Positions 35,858-45,211 of a DNA stretch of 64,000 bases are shown here, piece after piece; positions within the stretch are counted from its first letter, which is position 1; each line of letters starts with the position of its first letter. Both the position numbers and the translations under genes were made by a program. The DNA is from Streptomyces echinoruber (GTDB taxonomy: Bacteria; Actinomycetota; Actinomycetes; Streptomycetales; Streptomycetaceae), in assembly GCF_014651135.1 (NCBI RefSeq), contig NZ_BMWH01000023.1:1-64000 (forward strand). The letters run 5' to 3'. The notes under the pieces are model-generated. The model was given only the letters and a program-made list of their open reading frames with translations. It was not told the DNA's origin and ran no database searches.

Positions 35858-36787
35858 TCAGCCCTTCAGGCCGGACCGGGAGACGCCCTCGATCACCCAG
35901 CGCTGGGCCACGACGTACAGCAGCAGCACGGGGACGCTGGCGATGACGGCGCCGGCCATCAACAGGTCGTAGTGGATGGTGTTGGCGCTCTGGAAGTTCG
36001 CCAGGCCGGCGGGCAGGGTCAGCGACTCCGGGCTGAGCAGGACGTACAGCGGCCACAGGAAGTCGTTCCAGTTGGCCAGGAACGCCAGCAGGCCCAGCGT
36101 GGCCAGGGCCGGCTTGGTCAGCGGCAGGACCACCCGGACGAAGATCTGCCACCGGTTGCAGCCGTCGATCTCCGCCGCCTCCTCCAGCTCGCCCGGCAGG
36201 GTCAGGAAGAACTGCCGCAGGAAGAAGACGCCGAACGCGCTCGCCGCGCCGGGCACGACGACCGCGGGCAGGCTGTCCACCCAGGCGAGTTGGTTCACGA
36301 TCAGGAAGTTGGGGATCAGCAGCACCATCGGCGGCACGAACAGCGTGGCCACGACGGCGGTGAAGATCGCCGTGCGGCCCCAAAAGCGCATCCGGGCGAG
36401 GGCGTAGGCCGCCGGAGTGGCCGTGGCGAGCACCAGGGCCGTGTGCGCGGACGCGGCGAGGACGCTGTTGAGCAGCCAGCGCAGCACGGGGCTGTCGGTG
36501 GCGCCGAGCACCGTGCGGTAGGCGTGCAGGGTGACCGGTGAGGGAATCCACCGCGGAGTCGTGGACCCCGCCTGCGCACTGGTCTTGAACGAGGTGACCA
36601 GCATGTACAGCAGCGGGCTCAGGTACAGCGCCGCCACCACGGCGAGCACCAGGTGCAGCAGGGAGCGCCGCAGCCGCCGGCGGGCGACGACCCCCGCGGT
36701 GCCGCCCGGGGCGGACGGCCCGCCGGCCGGTTGTGGGGACGCGGCGGATGCGGGGCCTCGGGAGTGCTGGACGTGCGTCTCGGTCAT
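35858..36787 (-). CDS. Carbohydrate ABC transporter permease (MalG type)
   Basis: A 309-residue inner-membrane permease with six helices and the EAA loop ELEEAAEIDGCNRWQIFVRVVLPLTKPAL that contacts the ATPase. The short C-terminus GVSRSGLKG is typical of MalG-like subunits (CUT1 family). GGAGGA precedes the ATG, and its start overlaps the stop of the other permease by four bases (ATGA). Last gene of the arabinoside operon. Confidence 0.95.
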   Translation of the reverse strand: MTETHVQHSRGPASAASPQPAGGPSAPGGTAGVVARRRLRRSLLHLVLAVVAALYLSPLLYMLVTSFKTSAQAGSTTPRWIPSPVTLHAYRTVLGATDSPVLRWLLNSVLAASAHTALVLATATPAAYALARMRFWGRTAIFTAVVATLFVPPMVLLIPNFLIVNQLAWVDSLPAVVVPGAASAFGVFFLRQFFLTLPGELEEAAEIDGCNRWQIFVRVVLPLTKPALATLGLLAFLANWNDFLWPLYVLLSPESLTLPAGLANFQSANTIHYDLLMAGAVIASVPVLLLYVVAQRWVIEGVSRSGLKG

Positions 36788-37746
36788 CGGTCCTCCTGCC
36801 GCTCGCGGAAGATGCGGAAGACCAGGGCGCTGGCGGCCATCAGCGCCAGGGCCAGCACGAAGCTCATCGCGGACGCCGAGCCCATCTCGAAGCGCCGCAG
36901 GCCGGTCTCGGCGATCAGGTAGATCGCGGTCTTGGTCTCGTCGGCCGGCGCTCCCGTGGTGATCAGGTAGGACTGGCCGAACATGTTGGCGGAGGCCAGC
37001 AGAGTGGAGTTGACCACGAACAGGGCGACGGGCCGCAGGCCGGGCAGCGTGACGTGGCGGAACCGGTGCCAGGCGTTGGCCCCGTCCACGCGGGCCGACT
37101 CGTACAGCTCGGCGGGGATGTCCTGCAGGCCGGCCAGGTAGATGACGGCGTTGAAGCCGAGCGTCCACCACACGGTGACCAGCACCAGGCCCCACCAGGC
37201 GGCCGGGGTGTCGGTGGTCCACTGCAGGTCGTCGGGCAGACCGAGCAGGCCGAGGTAGTGGTTGACCAGGCCGATGTTGCCGTCCAGCAGGAAGCGCCAC
37301 AGCAGGCCGACCACGGCGACGCCCAGGACGTACGGGGCGAAGTAGACCGCCCGGTAGAGGGTGCGGCCGCGGAACCTGCCGTTCATCAGCAGGGCCACCA
37401 GCAGCGGCACCACCAGCAGCAGCGGCACGGACAGCGCGGTGAAGACGCCGGTGGCCCGCATCGCCCGCCAGAACCTGGGGCCGTCCACGCCGTCGGGGTC
37501 GAACAGTTCCCGGTAGTTGTCCAGGCCGACGAACGGTTTGACGGGCACGTTGATGTCCCAGTCGTGCAGGCTGATCCACAGTCCGTAGACGACGGGAGCC
37601 ACCACGAAGGTGAGGAAGAGCGCCAGGTAGGGCGCCATGAACACGTACGGGGTCCACCACCGGTGGCGAACGGCCCGGGGCGGGGTGCCGCCCCGGGGCC
37701 GCCTCTCCTGCGCGGCGGACGGTCCGGCTTTCAGCCGCTGCACCAC
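36784..37746 (-). CDS. Carbohydrate ABC transporter permease (MalF type)
   Basis: A 320-residue permease with six transmembrane helices (first at about 32-55, YVFMAPYLALFLTFVVAPVV) and the EAA loop AELYESARVDGANAWHRFRHVTLPGLRPV. It pairs with the MalG-type subunit to form the channel for an oligosaccharide. Tandem GTG codons at 37746 and 37743; GAGG at the right distance favours 37746. It lies 10 bp after the binding-protein gene. No ATPase gene is present; streptomycetes commonly energise such porters with the shared MsiK, which is inferred here. Confidence 0.95.
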   Translation of the reverse strand: MVQRLKAGPSAAQERRPRGGTPPRAVRHRWWTPYVFMAPYLALFLTFVVAPVVYGLWISLHDWDINVPVKPFVGLDNYRELFDPDGVDGPRFWRAMRATGVFTALSVPLLLVVPLLVALLMNGRFRGRTLYRAVYFAPYVLGVAVVGLLWRFLLDGNIGLVNHYLGLLGLPDDLQWTTDTPAAWWGLVLVTVWWTLGFNAVIYLAGLQDIPAELYESARVDGANAWHRFRHVTLPGLRPVALFVVNSTLLASANMFGQSYLITTGAPADETKTAIYLIAETGLRRFEMGSASAMSFVLALALMAASALVFRIFRERQEDR

Positions 37747-37756
37747 CCGGACCGCC

Positions 37757-39103
37757 TCACTTCGCGTACTTCTGCTTGTTCTCGGCCAGGACCTTGTTCG
37801 CGGTCCGCACGCCCTCCTCCAGCGCCTCGGCCGGCGACTTCCTGCCCAGCACGGCCTGCTGCACGGCCAGTTCCAGCGCCTTGGTCTGCACGTCGCCGAT
37901 GCCGGGCAGGGCCGGCAGGAAGCGGAACACGCCGACGTCCTCGGCGAGCGGGACCTGCGGCAGCGCGGCCACCTCGGGCTTGGCGCGCACGCTGTTGCGG
38001 GCGGGGATCATGCCGGCCTTGGCCCACTCGGTGGAGCGGGCGCTCATGTAGTCGATGAAGAACTTGGCGGCCTTCACCTTGTTCTTGTCCCGGGCGGCCT
38101 GCGAGGTGACCACGAAGTTGTGGCCGGCGGTCCACACCGCCGCGGTGCCGCCGATGGAGGGCACCGGCGACATCCGCCAGTCGACGCTCTTGGCGGTCTC
38201 CTTCAGGTCGTTGATCTGCCAGATGCCGTCCCAGGTGAAGCTGCCCTTGTTGTTCTTGAAGGCGTTGTACTGGGCGTCCTGCGCGACCTGGGCGGGGCTG
38301 TAGCCCTGGTGGATCTGCTTCACCATCCAGTTCAGCGCCTCCTTGCCGGCGTCGGAGCCCCACAGGGCCCTGGTGCCCTCCTCGTCGTACAGCTCGCCGC
38401 CGAACTGCCACAGCAGGGTCATGAACATCAGGTGGCCGGGCCACTTGTTGGGCATCCAGAACGGGTGCGCGATCCCGGCGGACTTCAGCTCGCGCAGCGC
38501 GCCCTCGAAGCCCTCGCGGTCCTTCGGGGCGTCCTTCAGACCGGCCTTCGCCAGGTGGCGGGCGTTCCAGTAGTCGGCCAGGCAGTGCACGTCGAGCGGC
38601 ACACTGTAGCGCCTGCCGTCGTAGACGCCGGCCCGCCAGACCGCCGGGATGAAGTCGGACTCGCTCAGGCCGAGCGCGGAGACGACGTCGTCCAGCGGCA
38701 CCAGGGTGCGGCGCGCGGCGAAGGTGGCGATCTGGTCGTTGTGGATGACCGCGACGTCCGGTCCCTTGCCGGCGGCTATCGCGGTGGGCATCGCCGGGTA
38801 GAGGTCGGCCCACTGGCGGGTGGTGTTCCTGACCGTGATGCGGCCGGCGTAGCGCTTGTTGAACGAGGCCAGCATGGCCTGCATGTGCGGGCCGTCGCCG
38901 CCGGTGAAGCCGTTCCAGTACTCCAGGGTGACCTTGGGGCCGTCGTACTCGCCGCCGCTGAAGGCCGGTGCCGGCTCCCCGCCCTGGTCCGATCCGATCC
39001 TGGTGCCCGAACTGCAGGCGGTGAGCAGTCCCGCGGCGGTCGCGGCGGTGGCGCCGAGCAGGGCCCTGCGGGACGGGCGGCCGGGGGATGTGGTGGTACG
39101 CAT
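37757..39103 (-). CDS. Sugar-binding lipoprotein of ABC transporter
   Basis: A 448-residue extracytoplasmic solute-binding protein. The N-terminus combines an Arg-rich stretch (SRRALLGATAATAAG) with a lipobox LLTAC, so it is tethered by lipid at the cysteine. The mature part has the CUT1 binding-protein pattern (VTLEYWNGFTGGDGPHMQAML, GKGPDVAVIHNDQ, NKGSFTWDGIWQIND). It sits between the arabinofuranosidase gene and the permeases, so arabino-oligosaccharides are the likely ligand. GAGGAG precedes the ATG. Confidence 0.94.
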   Translation of the reverse strand: MRTTTSPGRPSRRALLGATAATAAGLLTACSSGTRIGSDQGGEPAPAFSGGEYDGPKVTLEYWNGFTGGDGPHMQAMLASFNKRYAGRITVRNTTRQWADLYPAMPTAIAAGKGPDVAVIHNDQIATFAARRTLVPLDDVVSALGLSESDFIPAVWRAGVYDGRRYSVPLDVHCLADYWNARHLAKAGLKDAPKDREGFEGALRELKSAGIAHPFWMPNKWPGHLMFMTLLWQFGGELYDEEGTRALWGSDAGKEALNWMVKQIHQGYSPAQVAQDAQYNAFKNNKGSFTWDGIWQINDLKETAKSVDWRMSPVPSIGGTAAVWTAGHNFVVTSQAARDKNKVKAAKFFIDYMSARSTEWAKAGMIPARNSVRAKPEVAALPQVPLAEDVGVFRFLPALPGIGDVQTKALELAVQQAVLGRKSPAEALEEGVRTANKVLAENKQKYAK

Positions 39104-39159
39104 TCCGGTGCTCCTCGAACGGGGGCCCGCGACCGGGCCCGGGGACGGTCGGATCGAAG

Positions 39160-40665
39160 TCAGCGCGTGGCCAGGCGGATCATGGTCCAGGACACGGGGG
39201 GCAGTTCGACGGTGAGCGCGCCGCCGTCGGCCCTGGTGCCCGCGACCGGGCGGGGCCGGACGCGGTCGGGCTGCTCGGCGGTGTTGGCCGCGGTGGTGTC
39301 GGCGTCGTGCAGGAGCAGGTGCTCCCTCACCCGCGCCGCCGGGAAGGCGCGCAGGTCGGCGGTGAGGGTCAGCGGTTCCCCGCGGCCGCGGTGCACGGCG
39401 AACAGCACCACCTCGCCGCTCTCCTCGTCGTGCGTGGCGGTGGCCCACAGGGCGGGCACCTCGCCGTACCGGGCGGTGTCCACCACCGGGGAGTCCGGTT
39501 CGACGCGCAGGACGGTGCCGCGCGCGTGCCGTGCGGTGCGGGCGAAGGGGTGGAAGATCGTCTGCCGCCAGGCCGGTCCCTGGGGCCGGGTCATGATCGG
39601 CGCGATCACGTTCGCCAACTGGGCCTGGCAGGCCGCGCCCACCCGGTCGGCGTGGCGCAGCAGCGTGATCAGCAGGCTGCCCACGACGACGGCGTCGGTG
39701 ACGTCGTACACGTCCTCGATCAGTTCGGGCGCGGGCCGCCAGTCGAGCGCATGCTCGCCCGCGAACCGGCTCTGGTACCAGACGTTCCACTCGTCGAAGG
39801 AGAGCTTGATTCTCTTGTCGCTGCGCAGTTTGGCGCCCACGTGGTCGGCGGTGGCCGTGACGGCCGTGATCATCCGGTCCATCCCGGCGGCGCTGGCGAG
39901 GAAGGAGTCGACGTCCCCGCCGACGGGCTCGTAGTAGGCGTGCAGGGAGACGAAGTCGACGAAGTCGTAGGTGTGTTCCAGCACCGTCGCCTCCCAGGAG
40001 GCGAAGGTGTCGATGTGGGCGTTGGAGCTGCCGCAGGCCACGAGCTGCAGTGAGGGGTCGAAGCGTTTCATCGCCCGGGCCGTCTCGGCGGCGATCCGGC
40101 CGTACTCGTGCGCCGTCTTGTGGCCCATCTGCCAGGGGCCGTCGAGTTCGTTGCCCAGGCACCACATGCGGACGTCGTGCGGCTTGTCCACGCCGTGGGA
40201 GCGGCGCAGGTCGGACAGGGTCGTGCCGGAGGGGTGGTTGGTGTACTCCAGCAGGTCCAGCGCCTCGGCGGTGCCGCGGGTGCCGAGGTTGACGGCCATC
40301 ATCGGCTCGACGCCGGCCTTGCCGGCCCAGGCCATGAACTCGTTGAGGCCGAAGGCGTTCGACTCCACACTGCGCCAGGCCAGGTCGAGCCGGCGGGGGC
40401 GGGCCTCGCGGGGCCCGACGCCGTCCTCCCAGCGGTAGTTGGAGACGAAGTTGCCGCCCGGGTAGCGCACGACCGTGACACCGAGTTCGCGCACCAGGTC
40501 CAGGACGTCCGTGCGGAAACCGTCCTCGTCGGCGGCGGGATGGTCCGGCTCGTAGACGCCGGTGTAGACGCACCTGCCCATGTGCTCGACGAACGAGCCG
40601 AACAGACGCCGGTCGACGGACCCGATCCGGAAGGCCGGGTCCAGGGTGAGGCGGGCCGTGGGCAT
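39160..40665 (-). CDS. abfA: GH51 alpha-L-arabinofuranosidase
   Basis: A 501-residue family 51 arabinofuranosidase releasing terminal arabinofuranosyl units. The acid/base glutamate lies in WCLGNELDGPWQMGHKT and the nucleophile in LSFDEWNVWYQSR; YPGGNFVSNYRWEDGVGP is the substrate-pocket signature. No signal peptide, so it acts in the cytoplasm on imported oligosaccharides, which fits its place as first gene of the transporter operon. GGGAG precedes the ATG. Length is typical. Confidence 0.95.
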   Translation of the reverse strand: MPTARLTLDPAFRIGSVDRRLFGSFVEHMGRCVYTGVYEPDHPAADEDGFRTDVLDLVRELGVTVVRYPGGNFVSNYRWEDGVGPREARPRRLDLAWRSVESNAFGLNEFMAWAGKAGVEPMMAVNLGTRGTAEALDLLEYTNHPSGTTLSDLRRSHGVDKPHDVRMWCLGNELDGPWQMGHKTAHEYGRIAAETARAMKRFDPSLQLVACGSSNAHIDTFASWEATVLEHTYDFVDFVSLHAYYEPVGGDVDSFLASAAGMDRMITAVTATADHVGAKLRSDKRIKLSFDEWNVWYQSRFAGEHALDWRPAPELIEDVYDVTDAVVVGSLLITLLRHADRVGAACQAQLANVIAPIMTRPQGPAWRQTIFHPFARTARHARGTVLRVEPDSPVVDTARYGEVPALWATATHDEESGEVVLFAVHRGRGEPLTLTADLRAFPAARVREHLLLHDADTTAANTAEQPDRVRPRPVAGTRADGGALTVELPPVSWTMIRLATR

Positions 40666-40963
40666 GAAGCTGGGCTCCCTGGGGTCTCTGCGGACGGTGG
40701 TGCGTGCCGCGGCCGTCGGCGGCGGCACGCACCACCGTGAGGTGGGCGCGGACGGCCGCTCGGATGGCCGGGGAGGCGCGGGCCGTCGTCGCCCGTTACG
40801 ATTACATCGTTGAAACAGCGTCGTAAATAGGGGCGGCAAGATTCTTCGCACAATGCGTCCGGGGCGCCGCGGCGGGGCCCGGCCCGCCGCGCGCGGGCCG
40901 TGTGCGACGGTGAGACGTGCAACGGGGCAGCAGCACCCGCGGGGTGCGATGGAGGTGAACAGG
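40666..40963. promoter_or_regulatory. Divergent control region of the arabinoside unit
   Basis: A sharply AT-richer island (about 40793-40832) contains TTACGA (40796-40801) and its exact complement TCGTAA (40821-40826), 25 bp apart centre to centre, enclosing ATCGTTGAAACAGCG. This is the probable promoter/operator for the abfA operon and possibly the lacI gene. LacI-type operators are normally dyads with central CG; the exact site is not certain. Confidence 0.5.
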
Positions 40964-41992
40964 GTGGGGGCGAGCCTGAAGGACGTCGCGGCACTGGCCG
41001 GCGTGTCCGTGAAGACGGTGTCCAACGTGGTCAACGGTTACACGTACGTGTCACCGCCCACGCGGGAGAAGGTCGAACGGGCCCTGGCCCAGCTCGACTA
41101 CCGGCCCAACCTCTCGGCGCGCAACCTGCGCCGGGGCCGCACCGGGGTCATCGCCCTGGCGCTGCCCGAACTGGACGCCCCCTACTTCGCCGAGCTGAGC
41201 CGCTTCGTGATCGAGGCCGCCGGCGACCGCGGCTGGACCGTCCTCATCGAGCAGACCGACGGGCTGCCCGAACGGGAGCGGGAGGTCCTGGAGGGAGTGC
41301 GGGAGCAGCGCATCGACGGGCTGATCTTCAGCCCGATCGCGGTGGGCCGCGAGGAACTGGCCGCCCGCACCGACACCACGGCGCTGGTCCTGCTCGGCGA
41401 GCGCGTGCTCGACGGCCCGACCCACCACGTGGCCATCGACAACCAGCGGGCCGCCCGCGAGGTCACCGAGCACCTGATCGCGTGCGGCCACACCCGGATC
41501 GCGGCCATCGGCCGGCAGGACAACCCCGGTGCGAACACCGCGCACCTGCGCCTGGCCGGATACCGCGACGCGCTCCGGGCCGCGGGCATCGACTACGACG
41601 AGCGGCTCGCCCCGCCCACGGCGTCCTACCACCGCGCCGACGGCGCGCAGGTCATGCGGCACCTCCTGGACCTGCCCGAACCTCCCCAGGCCGTCTTCTG
41701 CTTCAACGACCTGCTGGCCCTCGGCGCCCTGCGCACCGTTCTGTCCTCCGGTCTGCGCGTGCCGCAGGACATCGCCCTGGCGGGCTTCGACGACATCGAG
41801 GACGGCCGCTACAGCACCCCGACCCTCACCACGGTCTCCCCCGACAAGGCGCAGATCGCCCGCGCCGCCGTCGACATGCTGGACGCCCAGCTCACCGGCG
41901 TGCGGCACGCGGCCCGCCGCCGTACGAACCCGCGCGAGGTGACCGCGGAACACCGGCTGCTGGTGCGGGAGAGCACCCGGTGCGAGCCGTGA
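40964..41992 (+). CDS. LacI-family regulator of the arabinoside operon
   Basis: A 342-residue LacI repressor. The headpiece is ASLKDVAALAGVSVKTVSNVVNGYTYVSPPTREKVERAL with hinge LDYRPNLSARNLRRGRTG; the periplasmic-binding-protein-like core ends with LAGFDDIEDGRYSTPTLTTV. GTG at 40964 is chosen because GGAGGTGA stands just upstream; ATG at 40949 is weaker. Being divergent from abfA and the transporter, it most likely represses them until arabino-oligosaccharide is bound. No arabinose catabolic gene is present. Confidence 0.92.
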   Translation: MGASLKDVAALAGVSVKTVSNVVNGYTYVSPPTREKVERALAQLDYRPNLSARNLRRGRTGVIALALPELDAPYFAELSRFVIEAAGDRGWTVLIEQTDGLPEREREVLEGVREQRIDGLIFSPIAVGREELAARTDTTALVLLGERVLDGPTHHVAIDNQRAAREVTEHLIACGHTRIAAIGRQDNPGANTAHLRLAGYRDALRAAGIDYDERLAPPTASYHRADGAQVMRHLLDLPEPPQAVFCFNDLLALGALRTVLSSGLRVPQDIALAGFDDIEDGRYSTPTLTTVSPDKAQIARAAVDMLDAQLTGVRHAARRRTNPREVTAEHRLLVRESTRCEP

Positions 41993-42704
41993 GCCCGCCG
42001 CGGCGGCGGACGGGGACGCGGACGCCCTGGCATACGGGGCGCGTACGCCGCGCCGGTCCGGAAGGTCAACTCCCGGCCGGCCCGCACCCCTGACCGCACC
42101 TCCTCAACCGGGCGACGACCACCCGCAGGAGTGATCGAACACCGCGTCACGGCTTCCTCACCGGTTCCCGCACGCCCCCTGCCCGCCGGCTCGCGTCTTC
42201 GTCCGGCGATTAGCCCGCCCTCGCCCGTAACGCCTTCTGCGTCAGGCGCGTTGTCACGTCACCGGCCCCGCCCCACCGCCCGCAGGAGGAGCCCGTGCCT
42301 TTCGCCGCCGTCCCCTCCCTCTCACTTCCGGTCCTCGAACAGGCCGTTTGGGGCTCGTCTTCCGCACGGGCGCGTCCGGGACGCGCCGCTGACGCCGCGC
42401 GGCTCCGCGCCACCCGCACCGCACGTCCGGCGCCTACGGCGAACCCGCCCGTGCGGGAGGCCTGTTCGCCGAACTCCTCGCCCTGTCCCGCGACCGCTGA
42501 ACGCGGCTGACTTCTGACCGGAGGGGCTCTTGCCCGAACCGGCCGTACCACCCCCTCGACGCGCTGCCGGAGCCGGCCGTGGCCTGCACCCGGGCCGCGA
42601 TCGACGGCATCCGGCGCAAACGCCGCTGCCCCGGAACAAGCTGGTCCCGACCCGCGAACGCATCCCCGCCCCCGCCCCGTCCGTTGTTCATGGAGGTCAC
42701 CACG
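41993..42704 (+). other. Relic-bearing gap before the PCMT-like gene
   Basis: No intact gene is seen over 0.7 kb. CCGCCGCGGCGG just after the lacI stop may be its terminator. A gene fragment at 42295-42500 is listed separately. In 42531-42640 a frame reading NRPYHPLDALPEPAVACTRA looks coding but has neither start nor stop context, suggesting a second eroded gene. Confidence 0.45.
42295..42500 (+). pseudogene. Eroded small gene upstream of the PCMT-like gene
   Basis: GTG at 42295 has a perfect GGAGGAG site. The first frame reads PFAAVPSLSLPVLEQAVWGS, but coding character then moves to another frame ending SGAYGEPARAGGLFAELLA and a stop at 42500. At least one indel is implied. The original function is not recognisable; its position suggests it belonged to the same cluster as the methyltransferases that follow. 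Confidence 0.35.
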
Positions 42705-43973
42705 GTGTCCGAACCCGCATGCCCCGCGATCGGCGGCACCCCGGTCCCTGCCCCCGAGGTGGCCGACGCCGAGGCGGCCGCCGCCCGCGCCGAGATGGTC
42801 ACCCGGCTGGAGGCGAGCGGTGACCTCCGGCCCGGCCCGGTGCGCGAAGCCCTGCTGGCGCTGCCGCGCCACGTGCTCATGCCCCAGGCGTACGTGCGGC
42901 GCAGCGCACCCGACGAGACCCCACCGCGCTGGGAGCTGCTGGACTGGGCCGTCCCCGCCCACCGTCCGGAGCTGCTGCGCGTGCTGCACAGCGGCGACAG
43001 CGTCGCCGTGCAGCACGACGGGGAGGCGATGCGGGCCCGGGCGGGCGGCTTCCGCTCGGGCGGGGCCATCACCGCGATGTCGAGCGTGCTGGGGATGACG
43101 GCCGGACTGCTCCAGCGACTGGATCTGCGGCCCGGGCAACGGGTGCTGGACGTGGGCACCGGAGCGGGGGTGACCGCGGCGGTCGCGTGCTTCGTCTGCG
43201 GGGACGCGGGCGTGGTCACGATCGACCTCGACGAGCATGTCACCGCGGCCGCGGCCCGGCACCTGGCCGCCCTCGGCCACCGGCCCGCCGCGGTCACCGG
43301 CGACGGGGAGGCCGGATGGCCCGACAGGGCGCCGTACGACCGGGTGTTCGTCTCCTTCGCCGTCCCCCGCGTGCCGGCCGCGCTCGTGGAGCAGCTCGCC
43401 CGTGGGGGCCGCGCGCTGGCGACGATCGGTACGTCCTCCCCGTCCTGGCCGGGCCTGGCCGTGATCACCAGGACGGCAGGGGGGCGGATCGAGGGAGAAC
43501 TGCGCGCGGTCGAGTACGGGCACCGGGCCGGGTGGGGATGGCAACGGCTGTTCCTGTCCGCCGCGTTCCGCGACCGGATCGCCGCCGGGCGGGGCCGCAC
43601 CGTACGCGGTTGTCCCGCACCGCCGCCGCGACAGGCCCGGGGGATGTGGCTGGCCCTGGACCATCTGCGTCCCGGTCTGGTGCGCAACCTCGGCGCGCAG
43701 CACCTGGAGATCGGCGCCCCGGAATGCGGCTCGTGGGTGCGTGCCCGCCCGGACGGAGACGGTACCTGGACCGTCACGGAATGCGGGCCGCGCGCCCTCT
43801 GGGACGAGATCCAGCAGGTCGCGGCCCGGTGGCGGGCAGCCGGTGAACCCGCCGCCTACCGAATCGGCTTCGACGCGGACGGTGAGCAGTGGGCCGCCGC
43901 CGGGCGGGGCCGCACCGCCCTGTCCTGGCCGCTGGTCGATCCGCGCCCGCGCCGGGAGGAAAACCCGCCATGA
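42705..43973 (+). CDS. PCMT-like methyltransferase, possibly of the FxLD RiPP type
   Basis: A 422-residue protein related to protein-L-isoaspartate O-methyltransferase. The N-terminal PCMT part has LLALPRHVLMPQAYVRRSAP, GGAITAMSSVLGMTAGLLQRLDLRPGQRVLDVGTGAGVTAAV and VTIDLDEHVTAAAARHLAALG; about 170 extra C-terminal residues follow, beyond housekeeping PCMT size. This layout resembles methyltransferases of FxLD-type lanthipeptide systems; that link is from memory and no precursor peptide was found. GTG at 42705 follows GGAGG. Its stop overlaps the next start (ATGA), so the pair was translationally coupled. Confidence 0.7.
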   Translation: MSEPACPAIGGTPVPAPEVADAEAAAARAEMVTRLEASGDLRPGPVREALLALPRHVLMPQAYVRRSAPDETPPRWELLDWAVPAHRPELLRVLHSGDSVAVQHDGEAMRARAGGFRSGGAITAMSSVLGMTAGLLQRLDLRPGQRVLDVGTGAGVTAAVACFVCGDAGVVTIDLDEHVTAAAARHLAALGHRPAAVTGDGEAGWPDRAPYDRVFVSFAVPRVPAALVEQLARGGRALATIGTSSPSWPGLAVITRTAGGRIEGELRAVEYGHRAGWGWQRLFLSAAFRDRIAAGRGRTVRGCPAPPPRQARGMWLALDHLRPGLVRNLGAQHLEIGAPECGSWVRARPDGDGTWTVTECGPRALWDEIQQVAARWRAAGEPAAYRIGFDADGEQWAAAGRGRTALSWPLVDPRPRREENPP

Positions 43974-45210
43974 GCCGGTACGACGGCCACCTTGATGCGT
44001 CGCGTTTCCGCACCAACCGTTCCCCACCGGTCCCGGCCGATGGACCAGACCAGGAGACCCTCACGGTGGGACATATTCCGCCCCAGGAAGGGGACACGCA
44101 CTACGCGGACGGCAAGACCTTCCGGCTCCTTACGGACGCCGAGCGCCGTCTGCTCGCCGAGCACGCACCGGCCCCCGACGGCGGCCTCGCCCTCGATGCC
44201 GGCCGCGGGACCGGCGAACTCGCCCGCCACCTGGCCGCCACCGGCTACCGGGTCGACGCCGTCGACATCGCATCCGCCGCCCTCGCCCGGGCCGAAGCCG
44301 GGCAGACCGGCCCCGCGGCGGTCACCCACCGGCTGTCCGGCAGCGAACACGGCGACCCGGACGACCTGCCCCACCCCGCCTACGACCTGATCGTCTTCCG
44401 CCTCAGCCGGGCCTTCGTCCGCGACCGCACCCGCGTGCTGAACCGGCTGCGCGAACGGCTGCGCCCGAACGGCACCCTCTGCGTGGTCACCCCCGTCGCC
44501 GGCGCCGTACCGGACGGCAAGCGCGACATCGCGCTCGACGAGGACGAACTCGACCTGCTGCGCACCGGTTGGAGGGTCGCCGAACGCCACGACGCCGACG
44601 GGCTCGCCTTCCTCGTCCTGCGCGACCCCCTCCCCACCCGCGTCGCCTGCGCCGACAAGGGGCGCCCCGCCCCGCACGCGCCGACCGGTGCCGGAGTCGT
44701 CGTCACCGACGCGAAAGGGCGATCCTGCTGGGCTGGTCGGCGCGAGGCGTCTGGGAGCTGCCCGGCGGCAAGAACGACGCCGGCGAGGACTTCCTCGACA
44801 CGGCCGTGCGCGAACTGGAGGAGGAGACCGGCCTGAAGGCCGACCGTACCGACGCACGACTCCTGGCGCTGCTGATGGACTACGTCCACGGCGTCCCCCG
44901 CCTGACGCGGCGGCCGTCCGCATCACGGCCCACACCGGCGAACCGGCCGTCACCGAGCCGCACCTGATCCGCCGCTGGGAGTGGCACGAGCCCACCGACC
45001 TGCCCACGCTCCCCCAGCCCCTGTTCACCCCCCAGCGCACACGTCATCGACACCGTCCGGCCCGGCCTGCTCACCGGCCTGCCGCCCGTCCACCGCTACC
45101 CCGTCGCCCCCTCCGCGACGCCCGAGCCCGCCGAGCAGGCGGTGCCGGCGGCCGAACCGCCGCTCAGGACGGACGGCCGACTCGTCGAACAGGGCCGGGC
45201 GGGGCACGGC
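43970..45210 (+). pseudogene. Methyltransferase-NUDIX fusion broken by three frameshifts
   Basis: The first 245 residues are an intact SAM methyltransferase domain (ALDAGRGTGELARHLAATGY, DAVDIASAALARAE). A NUDIX domain follows, but its pieces lie in different frames: VVVTDAKGR | ILLGWSARGVWELPGG with Nudix box GKNDAGEDFLDTAVRELEEE, then VRITAHTGEPAVTEPHLI, then AHVIDTVRPGLLTGLPPV. Inferred lesions are a lost base near 44723, a lost base near 44909, and an extra C in a C-run near 45030. Start ATG 43970 has GGAGG and overlaps the previous stop. The methyltransferase part alone could still be made. Confidence 0.75.
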
Positions 45211-45211
45211 G

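Noticed and set aside
32408..36541. A 1377-codon giant fusion protein
   Set aside because: Only the first part (to about 34050) is coding. The remainder overlaps the tripeptidyl aminopeptidase and permease genes out of frame and results from loss of the natural stop in a repeat.
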